Positions 1 to 6,453 of a stretch of DNA of 8,642 nucleotides are shown piece by piece. Origin of the DNA: Prosthecobacter sp. (lineage in GTDB: Bacteria > Verrucomicrobiota > Verrucomicrobiia > Verrucomicrobiales > Verrucomicrobiaceae). The stretch lies in the NCBI GenBank assembly GCA_020216965.1, contig JAIWOJ010000058.1:1-8642 (forward strand), read 5' to 3'. Made by a program: the position numbers and the translations under genes. Below the pieces are notes generated by a model, which was given only the letters and a program-made list of their open reading frames with translations, ran no database searches and was not told where the DNA came from. Each line of letters opens with the position of its first letter. Position 1 is the stretch's first letter.

Positions 1-2
1 CA

Positions 3-893
3 CTGCAAGAGCTAGCGGACCACCTGAAGCCCGGGCAAGAAGGGCTGTCTCTTTTTCAGGCTATCGTGCCTGCGGCCTGGTGGGATTTGGCCCAGCAGCT
101 TGCTACCGAGCGAGCCGCATTGCGGGAGCTCTATGAGCAGAGGCAGGCTCAGCCCGAGGTGACGCGGGAGGCAGGCCCATCCACGCCACAGGAGCCGCCG
201 CCAACCTCTCCACTCCTGGCGAATGTGCTCAGGGATACGTCTCCTACCCTCCCAAACGCAAGCCACGAACCTGCTAGTGAGCCACCGATCATGGTGCTGA
301 ATGCGTGGCCGTTCTTTTTTGGCGGCCTCTTTGGGGCGGCAACCCTGGCAGGGCTGATTTGGGTCGGCCCGTATGATTTGAAAAAAAACGTCCGAACTGG
401 GGCAAGGGCGGAGCCAGCAAGCATGACAATGGAGCAGCCGCCTGCCGCGCCATCGTCCATCCCATCGCCCCCCACGAGCGCTGAACAAGCGTGGGTGCTT
501 GAGCAGCTAAAGCAAATCCGTGCGGAAAGCGCAGACCTGGAGCCTTTTTTAAGAAAGGTCCACGATAGCCAATGGCCGGAAAATCAAGCGCTGCTCAGCG
601 GGGATACTCCAGAACTGCCCAAGGAGGATCCGCGTCTTCTGCGCCTGCTCGTGCTCCTGCACCTTGATCCACCGCCTGACGTTACCACTCAATCTGAGTT
701 GCCAGCGCTGCTCGCCAAGGCACGAGCTGACAGCGACACCCTGGAGCTGTGGGAAAAGCTCGCTGCCAGCAGGTCGCCCATGGAAAAGGCCATCCGTGAG
801 GCAGCTAGACGGCAGCTTTACTCCAATGCAGATGCCTGGTCCCCCAGCCAAGAGCAGCAGCTCAATCGACTGGGCTGGCCCCCGTCTCCGTAA
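3..893 (+). CDS. Membrane protein of unknown function, 5' end missing
   Basis: The reading frame is open from the left edge of the window to a TAA at 891-893, giving 296 residues. A GTG at 66 is the first possible start inside the window, but the coding-like frame continues upstream (LQELADHLKPGQEG...), so the gene most likely begins outside. One clear membrane segment lies at about 100-121 of the visible part (NAWPFFFGGLFGAATLAGLIWV), followed by a GPYDLKK basic flank. Before it is a helix-rich stretch (AWWDLAQQLATERAALRELYEQR) and a proline/threonine-rich linker. After it is another Pro/Ser linker, then a helical charged C-terminal domain. The likely topology is a cytoplasmic N-terminus with the C-terminal domain outside the membrane, as the basic residues after the segment only weakly argue otherwise. 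The layout resembles anti-sigma or scaffold-type single-pass proteins, but I recognise no family and assign no function. Its last 32 bases overlap the end of the opposing ATPase gene. Confidence 0.65.
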   Translation: MQELADHLKPGQEGLSLFQAIVPAAWWDLAQQLATERAALRELYEQRQAQPEVTREAGPSTPQEPPPTSPLLANVLRDTSPTLPNASHEPASEPPIMVLNAWPFFFGGLFGAATLAGLIWVGPYDLKKNVRTGARAEPASMTMEQPPAAPSSIPSPPTSAEQAWVLEQLKQIRAESADLEPFLRKVHDSQWPENQALLSGDTPELPKEDPRLLRLLVLLHLDPPPDVTTQSELPALLAKARADSDTLELWEKLAASRSPMEKAIREAARRQLYSNADAWSPSQEQQLNRLGWPPSP

Positions 894-3147
894 CTGCGGA
901 GGGCTCACTGACAAACAGAAGACGAAGGCTATTGAGGCAGACCAAGACGGTGCTGCCCTCATGCGTGAGGACGCCGAGCGTCAGCGGCACGATGCCAAAG
1001 AGAGACGCGATGGCCATCAAAGCGACGGAGCCAAGGGAGAGGATCAGATTTTGCCGAATGACCGCGCTAGCTCTCAGGCTGATGTGCCGAGCGGAGAGCA
1101 GCTTTTCGATCCGATCCTGCATGAGCACCACATCGGCCTGCTCCAGAGCGGCATCGCTGCCACGCGCCCCCATCGCTAGGCTGACATGGGCGGCAGCTAG
1201 GCTAGGCGCGTCATTGACCCCATCCCCCACCATGGCGACACGGCGACCCTGATCGGTGAGTTCCTGGATGGCGACCACCTTGTCCTCCGGGTGCAACCCA
1301 GCGCGCACATCTGTCACGCCAAGATCCCGCGCTACCTGGATCGCTGCCGCACGGCGATCACCGGTAAGCATCAGAGTCATGAGGCCATCGTCAGCAAGGC
1401 GCTTCAGCACCGCGCGACTGCCGGGACGGATTTCATCCTGCAGAAGCAGGCGGCCCATGATGGCCGTGTTCAGCAGCCAGACCTCCGTCATGCCAGGGGG
1501 AGCCTCAGGCACATCCTGCAGCCAGCGGGAGAAGTCCCCCTGCTGCATGAGCTCGCGCCTTCCCGCATAAGTGACACCGCGGTCCGTCTCCCCACGCAGC
1601 CCCATGCCTGGTAGGGACTGGATGGCGCTGACGGATCCGGGCTGCAGGCCCGCCTCGCGGGCATGACGTGTGATGGCGCGTGCGATGGGGTGATTGGAGT
1701 GCGCATCCAGCGTGGCAGCTAGGCGCAAAACCTCCCGTTCTTGGCCGGGGGGAAAACTCTCCACACCCGTGACACGCAGATCCCCTTCCGTGAGGGTGCC
1801 GGTTTTATCCATCGCTACCGTATCCACCTCCGCCAGCTTTTCGATCGCCGCACCGCCGCGGAAGAGGATCCCGCGCCGCGCCCCCCAAGCGATGGCAGCC
1901 AGGATCGCTGAGGGAATCGAGAGGACCAGCGCGCAGGGGCTCATCACCACCAGCAAAGTCATCGCGCGGTAAAACGCGGAGGTCTCCCCTGCCCTGCTAG
2001 AAAATGCAGGCAGGCCCAAAGCCAGCCACCAGATAAAAAACATGAGGCCCACCAGCGCTAGCGTGGCCAGGGTATAGCCGGTGCCAAAACGGTCCGTAAA
2101 GCGTTGACTAGGCGCGCGCATCTTTTGCGCTGTCTGAATGAGGGTGATGATACGCGCCAGAGCACTCTGCGTGGCAGGCCGCTCCACACGCGCCTGCACC
2201 AGTCCCCAGAGATTCAGCGTGCCGCCGAAAACCGATGCGCCCACCGCTTTATCCACAGGCACGGATTCCCCCGTCAAGGTGGACTCATCTGCGGCCGTCT
2301 CCCCGCGAGTGATCGTGGCATCTGTGGGGAAGAGTTCTGCCGGGCGCACCTGCACCACATCCCCCGCACGCAGCAGGCTGACCGCGCGCTCTTCAGTAGC
2401 CCCATCAGGCAAAACCACGCGCGCCAGCTTAGGCGCAGCCTTGGTCAAAGCATGAATCTCCCGGTGCGTGCGGTGCAGGACGTAGTGCTCTAGCGCACCA
2501 GAGGTCGAAAAAAGGAAGAGCAGCAGTGCCCCCTCCTCCCAGGCCCCCACAGCCACAGCACCGGCCGCCACGGCTAGCATGAGGAAGTGCACATCGAGCC
2601 GCCGCTCACGCAGGTGCTCCCAGGCGTCTTTAGCCGCATCCCAGCCACCGCTGACCATGGAGAGGGTGTAGAGAACGCGCACCAGCGTGGCTGGCACCTG
2701 CGGCACCGTTTTCTGCAACAACCATGCCGCCCCGAGCGCTAGCCCACAGATCGCAGCCTGCACCGCCAGTGCTCGCCACTCCTCCTCACTGCGGCGTTCC
2801 ATCTCTTCTGCCTCAGGCCACTCAAACTCACGCCACTGCCAGAAACGCGGTGCCGTAGGACATGCCGGCTTTGCCAAAGTGACGCGCCCAGCCTCTTGAG
2901 AGACAGTGAGCCCACGCGCGGCGGATTGCCCTGCCGCCAAGGCCGGTGCGGCAGCATCCAACTGGCGCAGCATCTCATTCAACCTGGCCTGGAGAGCTAC
3001 GGCATCCACCGGGCCCAGCGTCGCCAGGCGCACCTGGCGGGCAGCAGCATCCACGCGGATCGCCTCCACCCCCTCGTGGGCAGCGATGAAATCCGCCAGC
3101 AGGCTCACCCAGGCCGGGGTTTCAGGGGCTTCGGAATCCTTTGTCAT
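862..3147 (-). CDS. Heavy-metal-exporting P1B-type ATPase (P1B-4-like, SPC/HEGST)
   Basis: This is an inner-membrane pump that uses ATP to move a divalent transition metal out of the cytoplasm. From the ATG at 3147 it has 761 residues. All core P-type motifs are present: TGES (about 292), the SPC metal-site motif (403-405), DKTGTLT with phosphorylated Asp447, the HP dipeptide of the nucleotide domain (486-487, in HSNHPIAR), TGDR (595) and GDGVND (641). The last membrane pair contains HEGST (729-733). SPC plus HEGS/T is the signature of the P1B-4 group (CoaT, CtpD, CzcP, PfeT), so Co(II), Fe(II) or Zn(II) are the likely substrates; the exact metal is inference. The first 70 residues look like a ferredoxin-fold heavy-metal domain, but without the CxxC metal ligands. 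About eight membrane segments can be seen (near 127-147, 152-167, 186-204, 205-220, 358-380, 395-420, 699-720 and 720-745). An upstream in-frame GTG at 3171 is possible but would lie upstream of the predicted -10. The gene is transcribed divergently from rpoD. Confidence 0.95.
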   Translation of the reverse strand: MTKDSEAPETPAWVSLLADFIAAHEGVEAIRVDAAARQVRLATLGPVDAVALQARLNEMLRQLDAAAPALAAGQSAARGLTVSQEAGRVTLAKPACPTAPRFWQWREFEWPEAEEMERRSEEEWRALAVQAAICGLALGAAWLLQKTVPQVPATLVRVLYTLSMVSGGWDAAKDAWEHLRERRLDVHFLMLAVAAGAVAVGAWEEGALLLFLFSTSGALEHYVLHRTHREIHALTKAAPKLARVVLPDGATEERAVSLLRAGDVVQVRPAELFPTDATITRGETAADESTLTGESVPVDKAVGASVFGGTLNLWGLVQARVERPATQSALARIITLIQTAQKMRAPSQRFTDRFGTGYTLATLALVGLMFFIWWLALGLPAFSSRAGETSAFYRAMTLLVVMSPCALVLSIPSAILAAIAWGARRGILFRGGAAIEKLAEVDTVAMDKTGTLTEGDLRVTGVESFPPGQEREVLRLAATLDAHSNHPIARAITRHAREAGLQPGSVSAIQSLPGMGLRGETDRGVTYAGRRELMQQGDFSRWLQDVPEAPPGMTEVWLLNTAIMGRLLLQDEIRPGSRAVLKRLADDGLMTLMLTGDRRAAAIQVARDLGVTDVRAGLHPEDKVVAIQELTDQGRRVAMVGDGVNDAPSLAAAHVSLAMGARGSDAALEQADVVLMQDRIEKLLSARHISLRASAVIRQNLILSLGSVALMAIASLFGIVPLTLGVLTHEGSTVLVCLNSLRLLFVSEPSAVTETGASPVD

Positions 3148-3159
3148 ACTTGAACCCGT

Positions 3160-3188
3160 TTTATAGCGCACCCCCGTGGCGCTGTCCT
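3160..3188 (-). promoter_or_regulatory. Predicted sigma-70 promoter for the metal ATPase
   Basis: Read on the minus strand, AGGACA (3188-3183, 4 of 6 consensus bases) is followed after exactly 17 nt by TATAAA (3165-3160, 5 of 6). Transcription would start near 3153, only about 5-6 nt before the ATG at 3147, giving a nearly leaderless mRNA. This is also the reason to prefer that ATG over the GTG at 3171, which would lie inside the promoter. No metal-regulator operator of known type (MerR-like spacer or ArsR palindrome) is obvious over it. Confidence 0.4.
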
Positions 3189-3223
3189 AAACAAGCTTTG
3201 CCTTTTCCTTAGCACCTAGCCAG

Positions 3224-3237
3224 ATTGATGCATCGAT
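3224..3237. repeat. Imperfect palindrome ATTGATGCATCGAT in the divergent promoter region
   Basis: A 14-base palindrome has one mismatched pair (arms ATTGATG and CATCGAT) and a perfect 8-base core GATGCATC. It lies between the divergent ATPase and rpoD promoters, about 36 nt upstream of the ATPase -35 and 17 nt upstream of the rpoD -35. The position suits an operator, but short AT/GC palindromes arise by chance and no regulator is identified. Confidence 0.25.
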
Positions 3238-3253
3238 AGCCCCGAAGAACATC

Positions 3254-3281
3254 TTGACCGCGGGCAGCACTCCAGGATAGT
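3254..3281 (+). promoter_or_regulatory. Predicted sigma-70 promoter for rpoD
   Basis: TTGACC (3254-3259, 5 of 6 consensus bases) is followed after 16 nt by GATAGT (3276-3281, 4 of 6). The predicted start is near 3288, giving a leader of about 32 nt before the rpoD ATG. This suggests rpoD can be read by its own gene product. The leader begins at, and is largely made of, the C-rich tract described separately. Confidence 0.45.
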
Positions 3282-3286
3282 CGGCA

Positions 3287-3308
3287 CCCCATTACCCTCC
3301 CGCCCCCC
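3287..3308 (-). other. Canonical G-quadruplex motif on the rpoD template strand
   Basis: The plus strand reads C4-ATTA-C3-T-C3-G-C6. The minus strand therefore has four G tracts with loops of 1, 1 and 4 nt (G6-C-G3-A-G3-TAAT-G4), which meets the usual G3+N1-7 quadruplex rule. It begins at the predicted rpoD transcription start and ends 12 nt before the start codon. The plus strand could form the complementary i-motif. Whether it folds in the cell is not shown by sequence. Confidence 0.55.
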
Positions 3309-3319
3309 TGAGCCAGTCC

Positions 3320-5221
3320 ATGGCCGTGCGTCCCAAGAAAAAAACCAGCTCCCCCAAAGGGAAGTCCAGCCCACCCAAGGCAGACCTTCCCGCCGCGCAG
3401 CCGCCCCCCACGCCTGTGGCAACTCAACCGCCACAACCACCGAAGCGGGGCCGCGGACGTCCACGCAAACATCAGGCAACAGAGCAGCCCCCAACGGCAC
3501 CGGTGCCGCTCATCACGCCAGACGGCCTACTCGTCAAACGCGGGCGCGGGCGGCCACGAAAGAATGCCGTCAGCATCGTGCAGGTGCCAACCGTATTTCA
3601 TGACGTCAACGCACCTGAAATCCAATCCCGCCTGCGTAGCCTCATCCGCCAAGCCAAAGAGCAGGATTACCTCACCTGGGATGATCTGAATGACGCCTTG
3701 CCCGCAGGCATGGTCACCCCAGACTTGATTGAGGAAGTCATCATCCGCCTCCGCTCCCTGGAGATTCGCATCACCGACTCTGCGGACGCAGGCGTAGCGC
3801 TGACAGCCGGTCCAGCAGCTTCCACCGCCAAAGTCAGTAGCCCCCTAGCAGCCAAGGATGAAGCAGCCCGGCTGGATACCCTGGATGACCCCGTGCGCCT
3901 CTATCTCCGGCAGATGGGGCAGGTACCTCTCCTGACCCGAGAGCAAGAAATCGAAATCTCCAAGCGCATCGAAAGCGCAGAGGCAGAGACCTTAGAGCTT
4001 CTGCACCGCATGGGCTTCGTCGCCGCCGCCTACCTTGAGAACGCTCGCAATCTAGAAGCAGGGCGCGAACGCTTTGACCGATTGGTCATCGACCGCAAAT
4101 TTGAAGAACGTGACCTCTATTATAAAAAGCTCCGCCAGATCATCTCTCAGGCAGATGCACAGCTAAAAACCTGCACTGAGCTCCATCAAGCCATCCAGAC
4201 CGCGCCGGAAAAGAAGAAAGAATCTGCGCAGGCGGCCTTTGATGCAGCCCGTGCCTCCTACTACAAGCTCTGCGCCAAATTTTTCTTCAAACAGAAAATC
4301 AGCGAGGACTTCACCGCCCTGATGGAGAAAAAGATGGAGGAACTCAAGAGCCTAGAAGCAGAGACCACCACCCATCCGCGTCGGCAAGAGCCACGGCGTG
4401 CTCTAGAGACTTTTGAAAAAGAAGCATGGATGAGTGCAGCGGAGTTTCGTGACAACGTCCAGAAAATCCGCCGCTCCGTCGCTGAGGCCACCCGTGCCAA
4501 AACCGAGATGATTGAGGCCAACCTACGCCTTGTGATCTCCATCGCCAAAAAATACACCAACCGCGGCCTTTCCTTCCTCGACCTCATCCAGGAAGGCAAT
4601 ATGGGTCTCATGCGTGCTGTGGAGAAATTTGAATACCGCCGTGGTTACAAATTCTCCACCTACGCCACCTGGTGGATCCGCCAGGCCATCACCCGCAGCA
4701 TCGCCGATCAGGCCAGAACCATACGCATCCCGGTTCACATGATCGAGACGATCAATAAGCTCATGCGAGTTCACAAACAGCTCGTCCAAGAGCTTGGGCG
4801 CGACCCCACCCCCGAAGAAATCGCCGACGAAATCCACCTGCCCGTCGAGCGCGTCAACGCAGTGCTACGTATGGCTCAGACCCCCGTCTCCATGCAGGCC
4901 AAAGTAGGTGACACCGACGGCGATACCGAGTTTGGCGACTTCATTGAGGATAAAGAAGCCCGTGACCCCATGGAGCTGACCGCCATGAATCTCCTGCGAG
5001 ACAAGCTCAAAGATGTGCTCGATACCCTCAGCGCCCGTGAGCGTGAGGTGCTCGAGCAGCGTTTTGGCCTCGTCGATGGCGCAGGGCGCACCCTAGAAGA
5101 GGTCGGCAGGCAGTTCCGCGTCACCCGCGAGCGCATCCGCCAAATTGAGGCCAAAGCCCTCCGCAAACTCCGCCACCCCACACGCATCCGCAAACTAGGC
5201 GGTTTCTTTGGGGCAGAGTGA
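3320..5221 (+). CDS. rpoD: Primary RNA polymerase sigma-70 factor RpoD
   Basis: This is the housekeeping sigma subunit (633 residues) that directs core RNA polymerase to -35/-10 promoters. The N-terminal ~92 residues are a Lys/Pro-rich extension with two AT-hook-like motifs, KRGRGRPRK at 42-50 and 73-81. Region 1.1 follows at about 93-155. Region 1.2 is at about 186-220 ([22 protein letters not shown]), and the non-conserved insert lies at about 221-370. Regions 2.1-2.4 are at about 375-470: [35 protein letters not shown] and the -10 recognition helix [22 protein letters not shown]. Region 3 is at about 471-545 ([12 protein letters not shown], then the finger [10 protein letters not shown]). 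Region 4 is at about 560-627, with the -35 helix-turn-helix [30 protein letters not shown]. Regions 1.1 and 1.2 mark it as a group 1 sigma. The ATG at 3320 has no Shine-Dalgarno sequence, and a stop at 3278 in the same frame limits upstream starts. Confidence 0.98.
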   Translation: MAVRPKKKTSSPKGKSSPPKADLPAAQPPPTPVATQPPQPPKRGRGRPRKHQATEQPPTAPVPLITPDGLLVKRGRGRPRKNAVSIVQVPTVFHDVNAPEIQSRLRSLIRQAKEQDYLTWDDLNDALPAGMVTPDLIEEVIIRLRSLEIRITDSADAGVALTAGPAASTAKVSSPLAAKDEAARLDTLDDPVRLYLRQMGQVPLLTREQEIEISKRIESAEAETLELLHRMGFVAAAYLENARNLEAGRERFDRLVIDRKFEERDLYYKKLRQIISQADAQLKTCTELHQAIQTAPEKKKESAQAAFDAARASYYKLCAKFFFKQKISEDFTALMEKKMEELKSLEAETTTHPRRQEPRRALETFEKEAWMSAAEFRDNVQKIRRSVAEATRAKTEMIEANLRLVISIAKKYTNRGLSFLDLIQEGNMGLMRAVEKFEYRRGYKFSTYATWWIRQAITRSIADQARTIRIPVHMIETINKLMRVHKQLVQELGRDPTPEEIADEIHLPVERVNAVLRMAQTPVSMQAKVGDTDGDTEFGDFIEDKEARDPMELTAMNLLRDKLKDVLDTLSAREREVLEQRFGLVDGAGRTLEEVGRQFRVTRERIRQIEAKALRKLRHPTRIRKLGGFFGAE

Positions 5222-5254
5222 AGCGGCAGCCGACATCAGACTGACCTTCAACCC

Positions 5255-5285
5255 AGCCCGCATCGGAGTAAAGTTTGATGCGGCT
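5255..5285. terminator. Hairpin between convergent rpoD and L,D-transpeptidase genes
   Basis: AGCCCGCATC (5255-5264) pairs with GATGCGGCT (5277-5285) in a 9-bp stem with one bulged C and a 12-nt loop. It sits 33 nt after the rpoD stop and 15 nt beyond the stop of the opposing gene, the right place for a shared bidirectional terminator. Neither strand has a U tract after the stem, so it is not a textbook intrinsic terminator. Confidence 0.35.
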
Positions 5286-5300
5286 TCACAGCCAGCGACT

Positions 5301-6104
5301 TCAGTCTTTGACCTCAAAATCACGCCAAACAGGCAATAATTGATCGCGCCAAAAATCATACCAGGGATGATCCACTGCCTGGGCTAGAGCTTCTTCGTTT
5401 AACCTAAAGGGAAAGATCTGCACAGGCACCTCCGGATGTCCTTTTGCGAGAGCCTCAGCAACCAGCAGATAAATTTCCTCAATCACCGGATCCGTCATCG
5501 CCAAGCAGCCAACACTGACCTGACCGCCATGAATCATGATAAAACTGCCGGTGCGCTGAAGCTGCCTATCTTGCTCGTTTGGATAGCCGATATTCATCGC
5601 TAGATGGTAACGGCTAGCGGGATGGAGTAGGGATGGGGTAATCGCATAGCTTCCTTCAGGCACCTGTCGATCCCCCTCACGCAGTTTCGGACCCAGAGTG
5701 CCAGAAGCAGCGGCGATTGGATAACGACGCCATAGGTGCCAGTCACTCTGCCCTGCCTGTGTGCTACTGAGCCAGAGTTCAAGCTGGCGCTCATTTTTGA
5801 AAGCTCTTAGCAGAACTCGGCTACCAGGCGAAAACCCACGCTGACACAGTTCTAGATGCAAGACAGGGCGCACACGCAGATCCAGATCCTTCAAGCGCTG
5901 CTCGGCTGTCCAGGCATCCCAAACTGCCGGAGAAGGTGGGCGTGGATATTTGAGTGAGACCGATTGATCTGGAGGAAAAAGTGATGAAACCCACTGCATG
6001 AAAGAACGACCCGTTACCAGGGTTGAAAAATGGCTCCCAAGCCAAAGCACGGCAGACAGGAGGGTCATGAAAACACTAGCAAGCAACCATCGTTTGCATT
6101 TCAT
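5301..6104 (-). CDS. YafK/DpaA-like L,D-transpeptidase-fold protein (YkuD catalytic domain)
   Basis: This is a 267-residue envelope protein. It begins with a signal peptide or membrane anchor (KCKRWLL followed by a hydrophobic stretch to about residue 23) with no lipobox. The catalytic domain covers about 80-235. The YkuD active-site signature is complete: IHGG (His192) and SVGCLAM (catalytic Cys200). GTLGPKLREGDRQVPEGSYAIT (about 135-156), NIGYPNEQDR and the late FPFR...FWRDQL segment match, from memory, the YafK subfamily of E. coli rather than ordinary 3-3 cross-linking enzymes. E. coli YafK (DpaA/LdtF) releases Braun lipoprotein from peptidoglycan. Whether this protein cleaves or forms a peptidoglycan-protein bond here is unknown. 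The ATG at 6104 keeps the full signal peptide; two other ATGs lie 5 nt either side in other frames and none has a Shine-Dalgarno sequence. GC (about 50-60% by sub-window) is somewhat below neighbouring genes. It is monocistronic and convergent with rpoD. Confidence 0.9.
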   Translation of the reverse strand: MKCKRWLLASVFMTLLSAVLWLGSHFSTLVTGRSFMQWVSSLFPPDQSVSLKYPRPPSPAVWDAWTAEQRLKDLDLRVRPVLHLELCQRGFSPGSRVLLRAFKNERQLELWLSSTQAGQSDWHLWRRYPIAAASGTLGPKLREGDRQVPEGSYAITPSLLHPASRYHLAMNIGYPNEQDRQLQRTGSFIMIHGGQVSVGCLAMTDPVIEEIYLLVAEALAKGHPEVPVQIFPFRLNEEALAQAVDHPWYDFWRDQLLPVWRDFEVKD

Positions 6105-6131
6105 GCCATGAAAGAAAGTCTGCCTCTAGGT

Positions 6132-6165
6132 GATTGCTATCTCAAATGATTCCACTTCAGCAATC
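6132..6165. repeat. Inverted repeat GATTGCT...AGCAATC upstream of the L,D-transpeptidase gene
   Basis: Perfect 7-base arms (6132-6138 and 6159-6165) are separated by 20 nt and lie 28-61 nt upstream of the start at 6104. They could be a weak leader hairpin or a pair of half-sites two to three helical turns apart. No known regulator is matched. Confidence 0.25.
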
Positions 6166-6193
6166 GGGTAGTGAATGGGCATCTATAAATGTC

Positions 6194-6347
6194 ATGTCAT
6201 CCCAACTCCCTAAGATTAACGGCTTCCTCCTTTTCTTGGTAATTATCCTAGGTATTTGACTCACACCATCAGCGGACCCAAGACATAGTCGGCGTATATA
6301 CACCTTTAATCGTCATCATTTTTATGATTTGGACTTTTCTTAGATAA
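6194..6347 (+). pseudogene. Possible small two-membrane-segment protein split by a +1 frame change
   Basis: An ATG at 6194 opens a 21-codon frame whose second half is strongly hydrophobic (GFLLFLVIILGI) and which stops at a TGA at 6257-6259. Skipping one base at that stop (ATT TGA C read as TTT GAC) enters a frame that runs to a TAA at 6345-6347. That frame has a polar loop (DSHHQRTQDIVG) and a second hydrophobic segment (TPLIVIIFMIWTFL) ending in LR. Together they would be about 50 residues with two membrane helices and a short polar hairpin, a common small-protein plan. It could be a decayed gene, a sequence with programmed frameshifting, or chance: T-rich DNA encodes Leu/Ile/Phe in any case. 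No Shine-Dalgarno is present, and the TATAAA at 6184-6189 lies too close to the ATG for an ordinary leader. Nothing identifies a family. Confidence 0.2.
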
Positions 6348-6400
6348 AGCGTTCGATGCTAAAGAACCAACCATTGTTAAAGCATCAAAATGCAAAGTAT

Positions 6401-6424
6401 GAGAACCGCGATGTCGCGCTTCTC
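6401..6424. terminator. Strong hairpin in the intergenic region, likely terminator of the 6512-7552 gene
   Basis: GAGAACCGCG (6401-6410) and CGCGCTTCTC (6415-6424) form a 10-bp stem with one C/C mismatch and an ATGT tetraloop. Three further weak pairs (U-G, A-U, U-G) extend its base. On the minus strand it lies about 90 nt past the stop of the secreted-protein gene and is followed by a T-rich stretch (ATACTTTGCATTTTG). That fits termination of that transcript, although the U tract is interrupted. Confidence 0.4.
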
Positions 6425-6453
6425 GTGAACTGCGATCTATGCGCACTGTTTTG

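Noticed and set aside
12..488. Open frames of 108-158 codons on the minus strand opposite the first gene
   Set aside because: They are rich in Arg, Trp and Gly, as expected of shadows of a GC-rich plus-strand gene. They show no domain, and the plus frame has a credible membrane protein.
664..1179. Plus-strand frame of 171 codons bridging the first gene and the ATPase
   Set aside because: It overlaps two better-supported genes, has low-complexity charged composition and matches nothing recognisable.
2104..2493. Plus-strand frames within the ATPase region
   Set aside because: They lie antisense to conserved catalytic ATPase sequence and look like GC-driven open frames.
3209..3500. Minus-strand frames over the rpoD promoter and N-terminus
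   Set aside because: Trp/Gly-rich shadow of the Pro/Lys-rich rpoD tail; no start signal and no homology that I can see.
6132..6165. Promoter for the L,D-transpeptidase gene (TTGCTG with GATAGC at 16 nt on the minus strand)
   Set aside because: Only the TTG of the -35 and part of the -10 match; too weak to list as a promoter.
6213..6240. AGGAGG on the minus strand, a perfect Shine-Dalgarno sequence, in the intergenic region
   Set aside because: No start codon lies at a suitable distance: the next bases read TTA/ATC, and the nearest ATG stops after two codons.
6256..6289. TTGACT as a -35 box with CATAGT as -10
   Set aside because: The spacer would be 22 nt, beyond the usable range for sigma-70.
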